This document shows, one piece after another, positions 23,101 to 34,892 of a DNA stretch of 64,000 nucleotides. The notes under the pieces are model-generated. The model was not told the DNA's origin and searched no databases. It was given only the letters and a program-made list of their open reading frames with translations. The position numbers and the translations under genes are program-made. Every line of letters starts with the position of its first letter. The first letter of the stretch is position 1. The DNA is taken from the NCBI RefSeq assembly GCF_020740795.1, contig NC_067283.1:2755659-2819658 (forward strand). Direction: 5' to 3'. Origin of the DNA: Apus apus (taxonomy: Eukaryota; Chordata; Aves; Apodiformes; Apodidae).

Positions 23101-23787
23101 TGGATGATTGATCTGCAAGGGAACTGGATCCCAGGATCTCTGGAGCCTGGGCACAGCTCCCATTGATTTTACTGCGTCCACACGGATAGTGGATTAAATT
23201 AATTGGCAGCCTGAGAGGTGATGGTCCTCTGCTTAAACCTGCCTCTGCCTGGTTTGGAAAAGCAAGCTGCTAATGGGTCAGACTGGGCTGGGCTATGGAG
23301 GGATATTCCTCCTCATAGAGGGGGCATACTCCAGGAATCTCAACTACTGAAGATCTTAACTGCATTTACCTGTTGGCTTTACTTTTTTTTCCTAGGAATT
23401 CCTGAAGGTGTGAAAGACCTCCCTCCTGGAGTAGCCCTCCCACTGGAATCAAACCTGGCCTACATGAATGGCATCAGCTTTACCAAAGGCTGTTACATTG
23501 GTCAGGAGCTGACAGCCAGGACCCACCACATGGGTGTCATTCGCAAACGTCTGCTGCCAGTCCACTTTTCAGCTCCTCTTCCCAAGGACAGCATTCCTGA
23601 GGGTGCAGAAATCTTAACTGAATCAGGAAAGTCAGCTGGCAAGTTCCGAGCTGGAGGAGGTGAACTTGGTATAGCTCTGCTGAGGTTAGCTAACATCAAT
23701 GAACCACTCTGCTTAAATGTAGGAGGTGATAAAGTGAAGCTCACTGCAACTATACCCGAGTGGTGGCCAAAAAATGCCAGTAAGTAA
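19864..23787 (+). CDS. IBA57: IBA57, mitochondrial iron-sulfur cluster assembly factor (three exons)
   Basis: Folate-fold (GcvT/YgfZ-like) protein of the mitochondrial matrix that works with ISCA1 and ISCA2 to build [4Fe-4S] clusters. Exons 19864-20189, 22164-22510 and 23396-23787 have GT/AG borders and matching phases; together they give 354 codons, against 356 residues in human. Residues 1-30 are Ala/Gly-rich with arginines, as in a mitochondrial presequence. A second in-frame ATG lies at 19924. The family signature KGCYIGQE is in exon 3 (Cys near residue 257), followed by [15 protein letters not shown], and the C-terminus is [11 protein letters not shown], close to the mammalian PDWWPTVSK. 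Exon 1 contains a proline run in place of the Ala/Pro stretch of mammals. The gene lies 12.4 kb downstream of GJC2 in the same orientation, as in mammals. Intron 1 holds a CR1 and a retroviral solo LTR. No break in the frame is seen. Confidence 0.95.
20415..20916 (-). repeat. CR1 retroposon in IBA57 intron 1, inverted
   Basis: The minus strand carries CR1 3' UTR and ORF-end sequence (for example 'CCTTGTTCCTGGGGAGCAGA' in + orientation). The tail octamers are missing. Its 5' end meets a solo LTR whose target duplication (CCAG) starts at 20913, so the LTR inserted into or at the edge of this CR1 and is younger. Confidence 0.88.
20917..21605 (+). mobile_element. Solo LTR of an endogenous retrovirus
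   Basis: A 689-bp element begins TGTTAG and ends CTCACA (TG...CA ends). It is flanked by a perfect 4-bp direct repeat CCAG (20913-20916 and 21606-21609), the signature of integrase insertion. Inside are a TATA-like TATAAA near 21471, a polyadenylation signal AATAAA near 21540 and a final segment of R/U5 type. No internal retroviral genes are present, so this is a solo LTR left by recombination. The 5' part (U3) has degenerate internal repeats of a TAGTGTTAGGAA-like unit. A 4-bp duplication is usual for gammaretrovirus-like (ERV1) elements. The family is not identified, and the strand is inferred from the order of TATA and polyA signal. Confidence 0.8.
22164..22510 (+). CDS. IBA57: IBA57 coding exon 2
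   Basis: Follows acceptor TTTTTTTAG at 22163; encodes [18 protein letters not shown] through YHRHRYKQ. The segments LLECDSxVxxAxQKHLxLYxIRRKV and DPRTxxMGWRL are conserved in the family. Donor GTAAAG at 22511. Phases (1 base in, 1 base out) fit exons 1 and 3. Confidence 0.95.
22672..22860. repeat. Diverged ~98-bp tandem duplication in IBA57 intron 2
   Basis: The segment starting at 22672 (ATATTAATAAATACAGG) is repeated from 22770 (ATATTAATAAGCACAGG). Both copies run through a TTCTGTCT(T/G)GTGGCAGA block. The copies differ at many positions, so this is an old duplication and not a recent repeat. Confidence 0.75.
23396..23787 (+). CDS. IBA57: IBA57 coding exon 3 (terminal)
   Basis: Acceptor CCTAG at 23395; begins [20 protein letters not shown], nearly identical to mammals, then the KGCYIGQE signature and the C-terminal beta-barrel-like domain. 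Stop TAA ends at 23787. Confidence 0.96.
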
Positions 23788-26511
23788 ATGAGGAACCACC
23801 ACTTGCACATTTGCCTTATTGAGAATATACTTCCTGTGATAAGTTCGGGAACGGCCTTCAGCTGTTTGTGGTGTTTGATGGGCAGGGGCATTAGAGGATT
23901 CTTTAAATCATGACTAAACAGCAGGAACCAGACCCAGCAGTGGATATCCAGGAGGATCATCTGCTAAGTGTTGTGAAGAGGCTTGTACAGCATATGCAGG
24001 GATGAGCACCTTTTCCTGAGGGTGCTCTGGATTTACCTGGGGGAAGGCTCCACATCGGGCTCAGTGTGTGTGCAGACTGAAGCAAGAATTTCCCTGTTGT
24101 ATGCACTGAATGTTTCTGCTCAGAATAACCATTCTGTGGGCTGAGAATGTGTTTGTTTTTTAAAAGGAGAGCGTGCTGCTCCAACCTTGCATAGGATGTG
24201 TCCTCAGGCTCAAGTGTTCACTGCAAATTGCGCTTTTAATTCAGCTGCTGCTTAAACTTGCCGCTTGATTGGGTGTTTTTTTCCTACCACTCTTAACTGC
24301 TAATTGTGCTCAGGAAGAGGAATACCTTATCATCTTCATTTCAGACCTTGATTTTAGTAAGGTGGGAAAGCTCTCCAACATCCTGGGTCCCTGCTTCAGC
24401 ACCGACAGAGGGAGCACAGCCAGGAGCAGCCAGGTTCTCTGCCACTCCTGACCTCAGTCACACATGCCTCCTTCCCTCAAATGACTGTTTCAGAGAGGAA
24501 AGTGGTATTTCACAGAAAGAAGGTGCACTGGTGCGTGTCCTGGTGTGGCTATTGTATCCGTGTACTGGTGCTTGGCAGAATAATCTCTTACTAGAAGCCC
24601 TCGCCCTCTGGTTGCCAACAACAGTTGAGGGGTGGAATTTTTGTTGGCGTCAACATCTTTGCTCAGTCATCTTGTAGAAAAATCCTCCGCTTTCCTGAAG
24701 CCTGGGGGGGGGGGGGGGGGTGACCTCGATCCTTCCAGAAAGAAGGGCCAACATGTCCCATCTCAGACCTTGGCTCCTTCTCTCTGTGTTAAGCTGCAGT
24801 CCCTGGAGAAGGGGTTAGTGCCACACACACTTGGCTTAGCCTGGTGTTCCTGAGGGGGGATTTTCAGCACAGTCGTTTTTTCTCTGGCTGCTTCATCACC
24901 AGACTTGTGAGATCTCTCTGTGCCTCTGGTACAAAATCCTGTTCCTGCTCGGTCTCCAGCTGTGGTTTTCTCCATCCACCATTCCCTGGATTTTCTCAGA
25001 GCAGCCCAGTATTTCAGCACTTCTTGGCTGCTTTTTTTGGGCTCCTGCTGCTCTTCTGCCTTCATGCTTTTTCTTGCTTCTGCAGTTGATGTATGTTCTT
25101 CTTTGCACCCCCAAAGCCAACCAGCTCTGTGCCTCCTAACCCTGTCAACCTGCAGCAACTTATATGAGCCCTGTGAATTTTTGTATGACAATAAATCCAT
25201 TGCACACCCACTCTTGAAACAGTGTTTGTGTGGGAGGGTGTGATGAGAGACATGAGCAGGTTAGATCCCATTCTGACCAAGAAAAAAAGCTCTCACATGA
25301 GTATTTGTAACAAAAACCATCTGAAGTATATTCTGCTGCTGTTTCAGTGTCACTGTGAAAGGAATTTAGCTGTGAAAAAATGCCCATTTTGGTTAAAACT
25401 CTTTATGCTTGCTGTCAAATTAGCTGGTGAAATACCTCATTAAAAGTTTATTGTATCGGGTATTTACATGTGACTTGTCTGAAAGGGAAGAGACGCTGCC
25501 TTTGATTTACCCTGAACACTTTTTCTGGTTGCTTGCTGACAGGATGTGAGTGTTACACTGTTTGTCACCCCTGTGTCAGGGTTGAGATGGTTATCGGAGC
25601 CTTTCTGCTGGAAAAATAAATGAAACTTTGCCGTTTGTGGTTCCTCCAAATGTAACAAAGGCAGGACTGCGGTGCCTGCTTCTCCAGAAGCAGCTTTTCC
25701 TCTGCCAGCCATTGTGCAAAACCCTTCTCAGCATGGTTATATTGTACTTGTTTGCACGCAGCCTGAATAAACACATTTCTTCTGTTTGGGGAAGCCCTGC
25801 ATCTCCTTCTCAGGTGTGTACCGGTTTCTTATGTGTTCTTAACATCACATGAAAGGCTTTTGGGTTGCTAAGGGCTGCAGGCCACAAACATGGGTGCTCA
25901 GACACAAAATACAAAGGCAGGTTGATTCCCAGATCACTTCTTGGGAGAAGGATGTGGCAGAAATTGGAGAGGCCAGCCCCAGTCCGTGTGTTTTTATTCT
26001 CCCTCACAGGCTGTGGCTGGGTGAGCTTGGGCTGGCAGGCCAGGCTATTTAGGTGTGGGGTGGATTTTTCCAGGGCATTTGCCTCCCTGGCAATTCATGA
26101 CACAAAAAACCTCCTTCAGCCAAGGGTGTGACTGAGTGAAGGGCAGTGAGGAGCTCCACTCAGGGACCAAAGCTACCGTGAATAACCACCCACCCTGTTT
26201 GGCACTTCAGCCAAAGGGCTGAAATGTTCTCGGCAGCAGGTTTTAATCACCCATTTCTGCAGGAAGAAGGAAACGCTGAGGAATAAAGCGCTGGCACCAG
26301 GCCCAAGCGGCCCCTCTGCCACCCTGTGTGGGACAGGAGATGCTTTTATGGTGGAATTCTGCCTCGTTTTTGTACTTTGCTCAGCACAGGCCGTGGTGGC
26401 TGAGGGGAGCTGGCAGGTCACCTGCTCAGGTCTTGGCCTCAGGATAAAACAGCTGGAAAATGGGGGCCCTGCTCTCCAACCCTTCCCAGTCCCCCTTCTC
26501 TGTGTGTTCTC
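23788..26511 (+). other. IBA57 3' flank / probable 3' UTR
   Basis: Candidate polyadenylation signals AATAAA are at 25190-25195, 25615-25620 and 25766-25771; the last is followed by T/G-rich sequence. An uninterrupted G run occurs at about 24704-24720. No second gene could be recognised. Confidence 0.4.
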
Positions 26512-27735
26512 TCTCACTGCCTCAGTTTCCCCCTCACTGCTTTAGTTCCCCCTTGCTGCCTCAGTTTCCCTTTCACTGCCTCAGTTTCCCCTCACTGCTT
26601 TAGTTCCCCCTCACTGCCTCAGTTTCCCACTCGCTGCCTCAGTTCCCCCTCACTGCATTAGTTCCCCCTCGCTGCTTTAGTTCTCCCTCGCTGCCTCAGT
26701 TTCCCCCTCACTGTTTTAGTTCCCCCTTGCTGCCTCAGTTTCCCCCTCATTGCCTCAGTTTCCCCTCACTGCCTCAGATCCCCCTCACTGCTTCAGTTCC
26801 CCCTCATTGCCTCAGTTTCCCCTCACTGCCTCAGATCCCCCTCACTGCTTCAGTTCCCCCTCACTGCCTCAGTTTCCCCTCACTGCCTCAGTTTCCCCTC
26901 ACTACATTAGTTCCCTCTTGCTGCCTCAGTTTCCCCTCACTGCCTCAGTTTCCCCTCACTGCTTAGTTTCCCCCTCATTGCCTCAGTTTCCCCTCACTGC
27001 CTCAGTTTCCCCTCACTACATTAGTTCCCTCTTGCTGCCTCAGTTTCCCCCTCACTGCCTCAGTTTCCCTTTCACTGCCTCAGTTTCCCCTCACTGCTTT
27101 AGTTCCCCCTTGCTGCCTCAGTTTCTCTATCACTGCTCAGTTTCCCCTCACTGCCTCAGTTTCCCCTCACTACATTAGTTCCCCCTCGCTGCCTCAGTTT
27201 CCCCCTCATTGCCTCAGTTTCCCCTCACTACATTAGTTCCCTCTCACTGCCTCAGTTTCCCCTCACTGCTTTAGTTCCCCCTTGCTGCCTCAGCTTCCCC
27301 CTCGCTGCCTCAGTTTCTCTATCACTGCTCAGTTTCCCCCTCACTGCCTCAGTTTCCCCTCACTACATTAGTTCCCTCTTGCTGCCTCAGTTTCCCCTCA
27401 CTGCCTCAGTTTCCCCTCACTACATTAGTTCCCTCTTGCTGCCTCAGCATCCCCCTCGCTGCCTCAGTTTCCCCTCACTACATTAGTTCCCCCTCGCTGC
27501 CTCAGTTTCCCTTTCACTGCCTCAGTTTCCCCTCACTAGTTCCCCCTCACTGCCTCAGTTTCCCGCCTCAGTTTCCCCTCACTGCTTTAGTTCCCCCTCG
27601 CTGCCTCAGTTTCCCTTTCACTGCCTCAGTTTCCCCTCACTAGTTCCCCCTCACTACCTCAGTTTCCCGCCTCAGTTTCCCCCTCACTGCTTCAGTTTCC
27701 CGCCTCAGTTTCCCCCTCGCTCCCTCAGCATCCCC
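26512..27735. repeat. 1.2-kb pyrimidine-rich minisatellite (CTCACTGCCTCAGTTTCCC family)
   Basis: Around 1.2 kb made of units of about 18-21 bases. Three main variants alternate: CTGCCTCAGTTTCC, CTGCTTTAGTTCC and CTACATTAGTTCC, joined by CCCTCA or CCCTCG spacers. Blocks of several units recur in the same order, so there is higher-order structure. The + strand is strongly C/T-biased. The array ends directly at the CpG-rich first-exon region at 27.74 kb. The open frames it creates are artefacts of its periodicity. Confidence 0.95.
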
Positions 27736-28110
27736 CCCGCCGCCTCCGTTTCCCGCTCGGGCCGCCCCCGTTTCCCGCTCCCTCCCTCCCTCCCCCCCCC
27801 CATGCCGCCCGTCGGGGCGGTGCTGCGGGGCCGCCCCCAGCGGGTGCTGACCCGGCTTCCCCGGGCGGGGCGAGGTGAGGCCGGGGGGAAGAGGGGACCC
27901 CCCCCCCCGTGGGCAAAGCGCTTGGAAACCAGGAGCGAGTGGTGGTTGCTGCGGGGAGAGCCGGAGCAGGAGAGAGCTGCCGGCACAGCCCGACATCCCG
28001 GCAGGGCGAGCCACGAGCCGCTTCCCCCCCCCCAGGCTGCCGAGGGGAAGGCGCTGAAATGTCTGATTTCGGGGGAAAAAAAGGGAGGTTCTGCTTTCCT
28101 GCCGTCCCTC
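27736..28110 (+). promoter_or_regulatory. CpG-rich promoter-like segment
   Basis: Very GC- and CpG-rich sequence with C-runs, abruptly following the minisatellite. It looks like a CpG-island promoter. It could serve the uncharacterised exons downstream, the MEIOC-like gene, or a minus-strand transcript. Confidence 0.5.
27802..27874 (+). CDS. Candidate first coding exon, unidentified gene
   Basis: An ATG at 27802 opens a basic, Arg-rich frame (MPPVGAVLRGRPQRVLTRLP...) that runs into a clean donor GTGAGG at 27875, leaving one base of a split codon. The position inside a CpG island fits a first exon, and the sequence is consistent with a basic N-terminus such as an organelle or nuclear targeting region. 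I do not recognise the protein, and GC-rich DNA often gives such frames by chance. No downstream candidate exon can be joined to it with confidence. Confidence 0.3.
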
Positions 28111-29894
28111 CCGAGTGAGTTTCGCACCGCCGCGGCCAGGCGGGCGCCCCGAGGTTGCGTTTTCCACCCGGAGCTACTGGAAGCCAGCAAGTTTTGTTGT
28201 TTTTTCTCAAAGCCCTGAGAAATATTTGTAGCTCGGTGTTGGAAGCCTGTGCGCCTGCTGGTCGTAGGTTGCTGGAACCTTCGAAATCTTCAGGGGGTGT
28301 GCCGCCAGTAGGATGTGTCCTTCGCAGCCTTTCGTCTTCCCGCATTTCCAGCGAGCACCTTTTTCTCCAGCTTTTTTTTTGTGTTTTTTTTCCGGGCAGG
28401 GGGATTCCGGCAGCTTTGGGTCCCGTTGTTCGCAGCCCCTGCTGCTGAAGCCACACGGCACAGATGGGTTCCTGAGCCCTTCAGAACAGGCTGGCTTTGT
28501 TTTTCCTTGGGACGCCCTGCCCTCAAGCTAGCGGGAATCATTTATGCCTGAGCTGCTCTTGTGGATTCGTGTCTGGATTTCTTCTCTCTCCCTCTCTCTT
28601 GCCCAGGCCAAGCGAGCGTGAAATTCTGCAGACAGTTTATCTGATGATGCTGCCTTCTACTCCTCTCTCTACAATTAGTGCATGTACTTCAGTGCTGCAA
28701 CATCGGAAGTGTTTGGGCTTTTTCTTTAATCCATGGTCACCACTCAGGTCTTCAATGTTTTGGTTTCTTTGGTGGTGTTTTTTGGTTTTGTGTGGTTTTT
28801 TTTTTTTCCTTGAAAACCCTCGAGTTAAGAGTTGGTACCACACTGCTCCGAAAATGTGGAAGGGAGTGCAAAAAGTTCCCTGTGTCGTGTTTAGGATGTG
28901 CGTTGTCATGGCCCAGGGGTGCACACACACACGTCAGGCTGCTGGAGGAGGACGGTCACTGTGTCTGAGTGCCATGACAGCCTGTGTCAGAAAAACTACA
29001 TGGAACACACTTAGTATGTGGGGAAGGATTCGTGCTGCCTGGCCCTCTGCGGGGTGTTTTCAAGCAGTGCCTTTCCCTGGCAACTGCTGCAGTGGTAGAG
29101 GTGAGGGGAGGACTGTGGAAAACAAGGTGATGTTACTGCGACTTGGTAGATTTGGGAACAGAAGAAAACTTGGGAGAAAGTTGTGGGATTTTTATTCCCC
29201 CTCCTCCCCCCCACTCCCTTTTAAGGTTTTTTTCATCTGCAGTCAGCCTTCGTGAAGCCACTGAAGAGCTTGAAGCGAAATGGTTTTCTGATTTCCACTG
29301 TTAACTCCTGTCATAGAGGGCTTCTCATACTCTGCAAGGCAGATTTTAGGAGAATTTTATTGTTCAGAGTGACCAGCATATTATTAGGTTTAACTCAGGT
29401 GACTTAAGTGACATCACCACATTTTTAAACACTAAAAAAAGAATGAAGAATTTAAGCAAATGAAGAAATCCAGAGACAGTGGATCAGAGCCATTTTCATC
29501 TTTTTGAAGAGAACAAGAAAAAAAACCCATGTATAATGTAATAGAATTCAGTTTCTGGAAAGGGTAGTCAATCATCAGCCTACTATTATTACAGAGTCTT
29601 AAGACTAGAAAAAGAAAAAGGAGAAAGCAGAGTGCTAACAAGTTCTGACTATTTTTTTTTTTTTTACTTTTGGAAAAAAACCCCTCTCAGGGTCACTCAG
29701 CTGAGGGGGAGCCAAGCAATGGCTTTCAGTGCAGACACAGGAACAAAAGTGGCAGCTACAACTTCACCACTGACAAAAAAAAACCCACATTAATTCCCGT
29801 GAGTTATTTTTGTATGTGGAGATAGCAACGCTCCAGAGGTGCAAGAGGGGATGAACTTGCCATAAACTCTCCTGTGCTGTTAAATACAATGTGT

Positions 29895-29912
29895 TTATAT
29901 ATATATACACTA

Positions 29913-29967
<55 letters not shown>

Positions 29968-29981
29968 ACTATATATATATA
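29895..29981. repeat. (TATC)n microsatellite with AT-rich inverted flanks
   Basis: A run of TATC tetranucleotides (about 29912-29967) is bracketed by TATATATATATACACTATA on the left and TATACTATATATATATAG on the right, which are largely inverted copies of each other. Confidence 0.95.
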
Positions 29982-31022
29982 GTATAAGGATGTTATAGCA
30001 GTGAAAATTTCCTCACTGGGTTGTGCTGCCTGATTACATCATCAGTGGTTTTGGAAGTGCAAGAGATTAATTGCTTAGAAATTCCTTCTGGCACGGGGAG
30101 CAGCAGAAGGTGCATTTCAAATCTTTCCACACGCTTTTCTCCTTTCCCGTCTGAGCAGCTTTTCCTGGCTAAACACAGCAGCTCAGCCGTGATTCTCAGG
30201 CAGTTCTCCTTAAACCTCTCCACGAAGGAGACGGTTCCCGAGGCTCAGGGTTGCAGTCCTGGATCCCGTGTCCTGTAGCCGTTGCACAAGAGAGGAAAGA
30301 CTACAATTCCCATAGTACTTCCACATACTGGTACTCCAGTGACATCAGACATTACATGGCTGAGACTGGTTGTAAAGCGAGGAGACCAAAAATGTAAGCT
30401 TGGTGTTTCTTTCACTTCTGTAGCAGGGCCTTTGGCAGTGTGAAGTCTTGGCTTACCAGGGGAGGATTTCGGTTGCTGCAGAGGTATTTGAAAGGTCGTG
30501 TGTATCCGAAGAAAACAGGAGGTGACATTTAAGGGGCAGGCGATTGGTGCTGTTTCTGTGGTGCTCAGCGACTCCTCTGAGCAGGGAAGAGCTGTGTGGG
30601 GTAACCGCTTGATGCCAGTTTTGTCTGGAGGAGCCGTTTTCCTTGCCCACAGCCCCAAACCCGCTGGCTGCTTTTTTCCTGCTGCTTTGGTCCTGCAGCT
30701 TCTAGGGGTGGAGCAGAAAAGCTGTGGCAGCCCGGCAACAGTTTGTGTGTGCGTGTAGGTGTGGGGCAGGGGGACCCGCTGCTGCTGCTGCAGTGCTGGT
30801 GGGTACAGCTGGCATGTCTGGGGACAGCATTTGCTGCCTCTGCTTCCCCAGTGGCGGTGGGAGGAATGCAGGCAGGGTGCTGGTGCTGGTGCTGACATCT
30901 CTGCGGGGTTGTCTGGGTAGAAGTTGGTTCTCTCAGCGGGATGAGGTTCCTGTGGGTTTTGTCGTTCTGCTTGGGACGAGGCTAGCAGCATAGGAAGCTT
31001 GGAAAACAAGCCAGTGGAGCAG

Positions 31023-31054
31023 TTTGTTGTTTGTTTGTTTGTTTGTTTGTTTTG
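31023..31054. repeat. (GTTT)n microsatellite
   Basis: Seven or so TTTG tetranucleotide units in a row. Confidence 0.9.
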
Positions 31055-34000
31055 CAATGTAATATTTGGTTAGGTTGCTGTAATGCTGTAATATAAAGTA
31101 AGTGTAATGATTACTTGGTAGGACACTGCCCGGCCTCTCAAGGGATCACATGTTGTGAGCACCTGGCAAAAACATCATACTCCAGTTGTCTCTCACTGAG
31201 TCTTCAAACAGGGACAATGAGGAGAGATTTAGGTAGTGTGTGGGAAACTTGGGAATACTTGCTGGTGTCCTTTCACTGAGAAATAATAACTTCTCAAGCA
31301 GGTAACAGATCCCCTTTTGTTTCTCTGTAGAAACAGTTTAGATGTGTTAAAAGGCATCAGGAGATGCCTCAAGTCTGCAGTCTTGGAGACCTCTACTTAG
31401 TGCATTGATTTCACAAAGTGAGTAGCTGGTCAAGTGGGACAGGTAGCTTTGTGGCTAATCTTGGTAGTTAAATGAATACATATTTCAATCTCTATAGAAT
31501 GATATATAGTGTATAGAGATGCTTGTGCAGCTGATATAAAAAAATACATTTGGCCACACTTTGTTTATTTGTGCTGGTTTGTAACTTCAGAGAGGGGGTT
31601 TCTTATACATTCAGTAATTGATAATTTTGACCTTTTAGGGTATTCAGAAATGAATTTGGTATTTTGATTTAATGGAGTTCAAGTTGTGCTGGCTATTTCT
31701 TCTGCCAGACTGAATCTGGAAAAAATACTCACTTCAGTTGGAATTTTATGTTTCTAAACAAAGGTTTATACTAGAAGTATGTTTATGCAAATAATCCTGT
31801 GTTACTGCAATGTGTATTTGAAAGATCATAATCTACAATTCATGCACTTCAGCTGCATATGGATTAGTTGACTCTAAAGTGAGTGAAAGTTCAGTTAAAA
31901 AGTCTGTACCTGTTTGTTTAATAGTCCCTTGTGTTTCCCTGGTCTACCAGGAGATAATGGAGTGTGACACGTGGTAAGAATTGTAAGTAAAGGTGAATAT
32001 ATAGAGGTACCTGGTATTGAATGCACTTCTATTTCCATGGAGCTCGCAGTGCACTTGAATTAAGTTACTCAAATACTTAAATATATATTTGTTGACTAGA
32101 TACTGAGCTTTGCAGGCTGTAGCTGCCTGTCACCACCTTGGTAAAACTTCTGGCAGTCCCGTATTTGAACTTCTGGATAATGTCATGTTGCAGCTGATTT
32201 GTGCTTGCTGTTTTTGAAACTGGTGACTTCATGTCAATGTTTAGTCAATAACTGGTTTTTTTTCATTTAGGAGTTAGGGTTTTATGGCTTTTATAAACAA
32301 AACCCATCCTCTGAATCTCCAGAGTAAAGGCAGGAGGCTTCATTTTTGTGTGCAGAAGTACTTGGAAATAGTAGGGCTCTGATGTTCAAGGCATTTTGTG
32401 GCTTTTGACCACAGTTGGAGGTTGTAGATCTATAAAAATCTATAATTAAAAACTATCAGTAACTTTTTTTTAATAGTTTAGATGAATTGCAGATCAGGGC
32501 TTTGTTTCTAGGTTACCTGCTTGCAAATTACTCCTTGTATTTTCAAATTAAGCAAGAATTGTAGTAAGTGGGGAGTTTACAAATACAAATTTCAGAAACT
32601 ACTAACTTTAAGAAGGCTGAAGTGATGAAAATTGCACAGTTCCTGATGGATGAATCTCTATCCCGTGGTTTGTCAAGTACTTACTATGCTTATTTTCTTG
32701 TCATTGACATTCTATGTTTAAATATAAATGTTGCAGAACTGTTCTGTATGTTTGGGGTTTTTTGGCTCAGGAAAAAGTACCTGACAGAGGTACTGGCATT
32801 CTCCGCCAAGGATAATGCTTCATGAAATTGGAATTGAGAAGCAGTTGGGAATCTCTTCCCATGGAAACTGTAAACCCTCAGGTACTGTAGGTGGAAGTTT
32901 ACAGGTTCTCCTCATGATCTTTAAATATTAAGGTAGTGGTGGAAATCACCTTTTTCTTTCTGGAGGATAAAATGTGCCATAGCATGGAGAACTGCCCAAC
33001 TGGGACTTTTCTACAGTGGCATCAGGGTGTGCACAAATGCACACTGCATCTCTCTGGAAGTGCAGTATAAATCCACCTGAAGATAGTGTTTGTGTTGCTC
33101 TGCAAAGCAGACATTCAGAATGTCAAAATTTACTTTAACCATTGAGCAATAATTCAAAGTTGTTTCGTGTTTACTGTGGCTTCTGCTTGATCAGTGTGAG
33201 AAGACTGTGGAAAGTGTGTGTGTGTCCACATAGGCACATACATGTGTATATGGGGAAAACATTGATGCTCTCCTCACCAAGGGATGACAGGTCATGGGGC
33301 AGAAGACAACAAGATCAGTAGGGTGACTATGCATGTGCTGGGGGGCTCACAATGCCAGGTTCAGTTAAAGTGTTAACTTCAGAAGGTGTTTGTTGATAGG
33401 AAGAAGAGGGGACATTCCACTCCTAAGACAGACCAGGGGGATTGCTTTTTTTGGGATATTGAATGGTGACGTTGTTGAGTTGTCTGTCATTTCTCAGGTA
33501 AGCTTTGAGCCATCTGGAATGGACTGGAGCTGGGGGAGAGGTGGATGGATGTCTCAGTGATGACAGATTTCTGTAAACGCTGTGGCAGCTGAGAGCCTCC
33601 CAGAGGAGAGATCCGGATCAGTGTCCTGGCAAAAAGACTTCTGTGTGATTTCAAACATTTGGTGTGTTTGGCTCATCCATTCACGTTACAGTGGACTCTT
33701 AGCTGGATGGGAGAGTCTGAGAGGATGTGGTAGGGAAACTGCTGCTGTTGCAGTGAGTTTGGGATAGGGCAGGGATGTGCAGGAAGCCAGTTACCAGTCT
33801 TCCCTGCTGATGGAACAACTTGTTTCCTTCTGGCGTTGTGCTGTGGTCGTTCGTCTTTTTGCCTAGAGTTCTTTTTTTGAATAAAGTTAGTAGAGGAAAA
33901 AAACAACAACAACAACAACCTTAAAAGTGTTTACAAGTCTCCAGGACATGATATTAAAGTACTCAATGAGAGCTTTTTTGTTTTGTGCTTTGTCAATTCA

Positions 34001-34892
34001 GTGCAATGCAAGCTGGCAGTGCTTCTTTCACAAAAGCCTTGGCTTCTACCAAAGCTCTAATGGAGCACCCTCTCACATCCTGAAGATATCCCAAAAGACC
34101 TTTCTAGGAATGAATTATTTACCAGTAGTGCAATAAGCATGTGTTTATAACGACCCCTAAAAGCTAAGTAACAGCCATGGAAAGTTACCATTGAAAATCT
34201 GTTTGTGTGAGGGAGGGTGTCTTGGCTGAGTCTCAGAGGTGGCACTTTTACCTTTTTTGAACAGCTGTGTAAATGTTAAGCTTCAGTTGTACTCATACAC
34301 AGGTTGTGAAGCCTGATGCAGCACCTGCAGTGCTCTGGATGTTTCCCATGGTTTGAAATAGTTCCTATTTTGAGAGATTAAAATAAAGTGGTGTTTGGGG
34401 TTTTGGATATCAGCTAATGCTTTGTGAAACCCGCTTCCAAGTTGCAAATAGTCCCATTGTGTCACAGAGGTAGTGATTAGCCAGATCATTAATGGGTTTC
34501 ATGAAGTCTGCTCTGACAGAAGAACAGCTAATAAATCACAAATAGTTAAAGGATCAGTAAAGGTTAGTGGCTTAGACATACATTGACTGAACAAATCACC
34601 GTGGGTGGTATAAAGATATTACTAGTCATCCCTTCTGAAAGGAAACTGTTACGAAATTAGCACCAAGGAGCAGCGGTGTGCACCTGAGTCATTGCATTGT
34701 GGAGCCCACTGTCTTGGCTTAAATACAAGGAGCCTGATCTTCCCAGCTGTGTGGGCCACAGAGCTTTCTGTGGCACTGAGAGTTGTATTGCTCCAGCTTT
34801 TCCCTTGCAATCCAGCTGGTGGATTCTGCATGCTCTGAAGACCAACTGGTGCAAGAGCAGCGAGCTTAGCGCTTCCCACGAGTGTTGACACA

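Noticed and set aside
26727-27178. Open frames reading PQFPLTASVSPHCLS-type repeats
   Set aside because: Produced by the periodicity of the minisatellite; the unit length varies, so frames shift and no gene context exists.
27802-28218. Full 138-codon frame from the CpG-island ATG
   Set aside because: Reads through a good donor at 27875 into GC-rich intron-like sequence; only the first 73 bases are kept as a candidate exon.
30245-31057. Minus-strand open frame of 270 codons
   Set aside because: Unremarkable composition, ends in a (GTTT)n repeat read backwards as Gln/Asn/Lys/Thr, no family similarity and no splice support.
31331-31417. Segment with excellent acceptor and GTGAGT donor
   Set aside because: Contains a stop in all three frames, so it cannot be an internal coding exon; it might be an untranslated exon but nothing else supports it.
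32568-32825. 85-codon frame with a protein-like start (MGSLQIQISETTNFKKAEV)
   Set aside because: The possible acceptor lacks a pyrimidine tract, the donor is weak, and the later part looks like random AT-rich translation.
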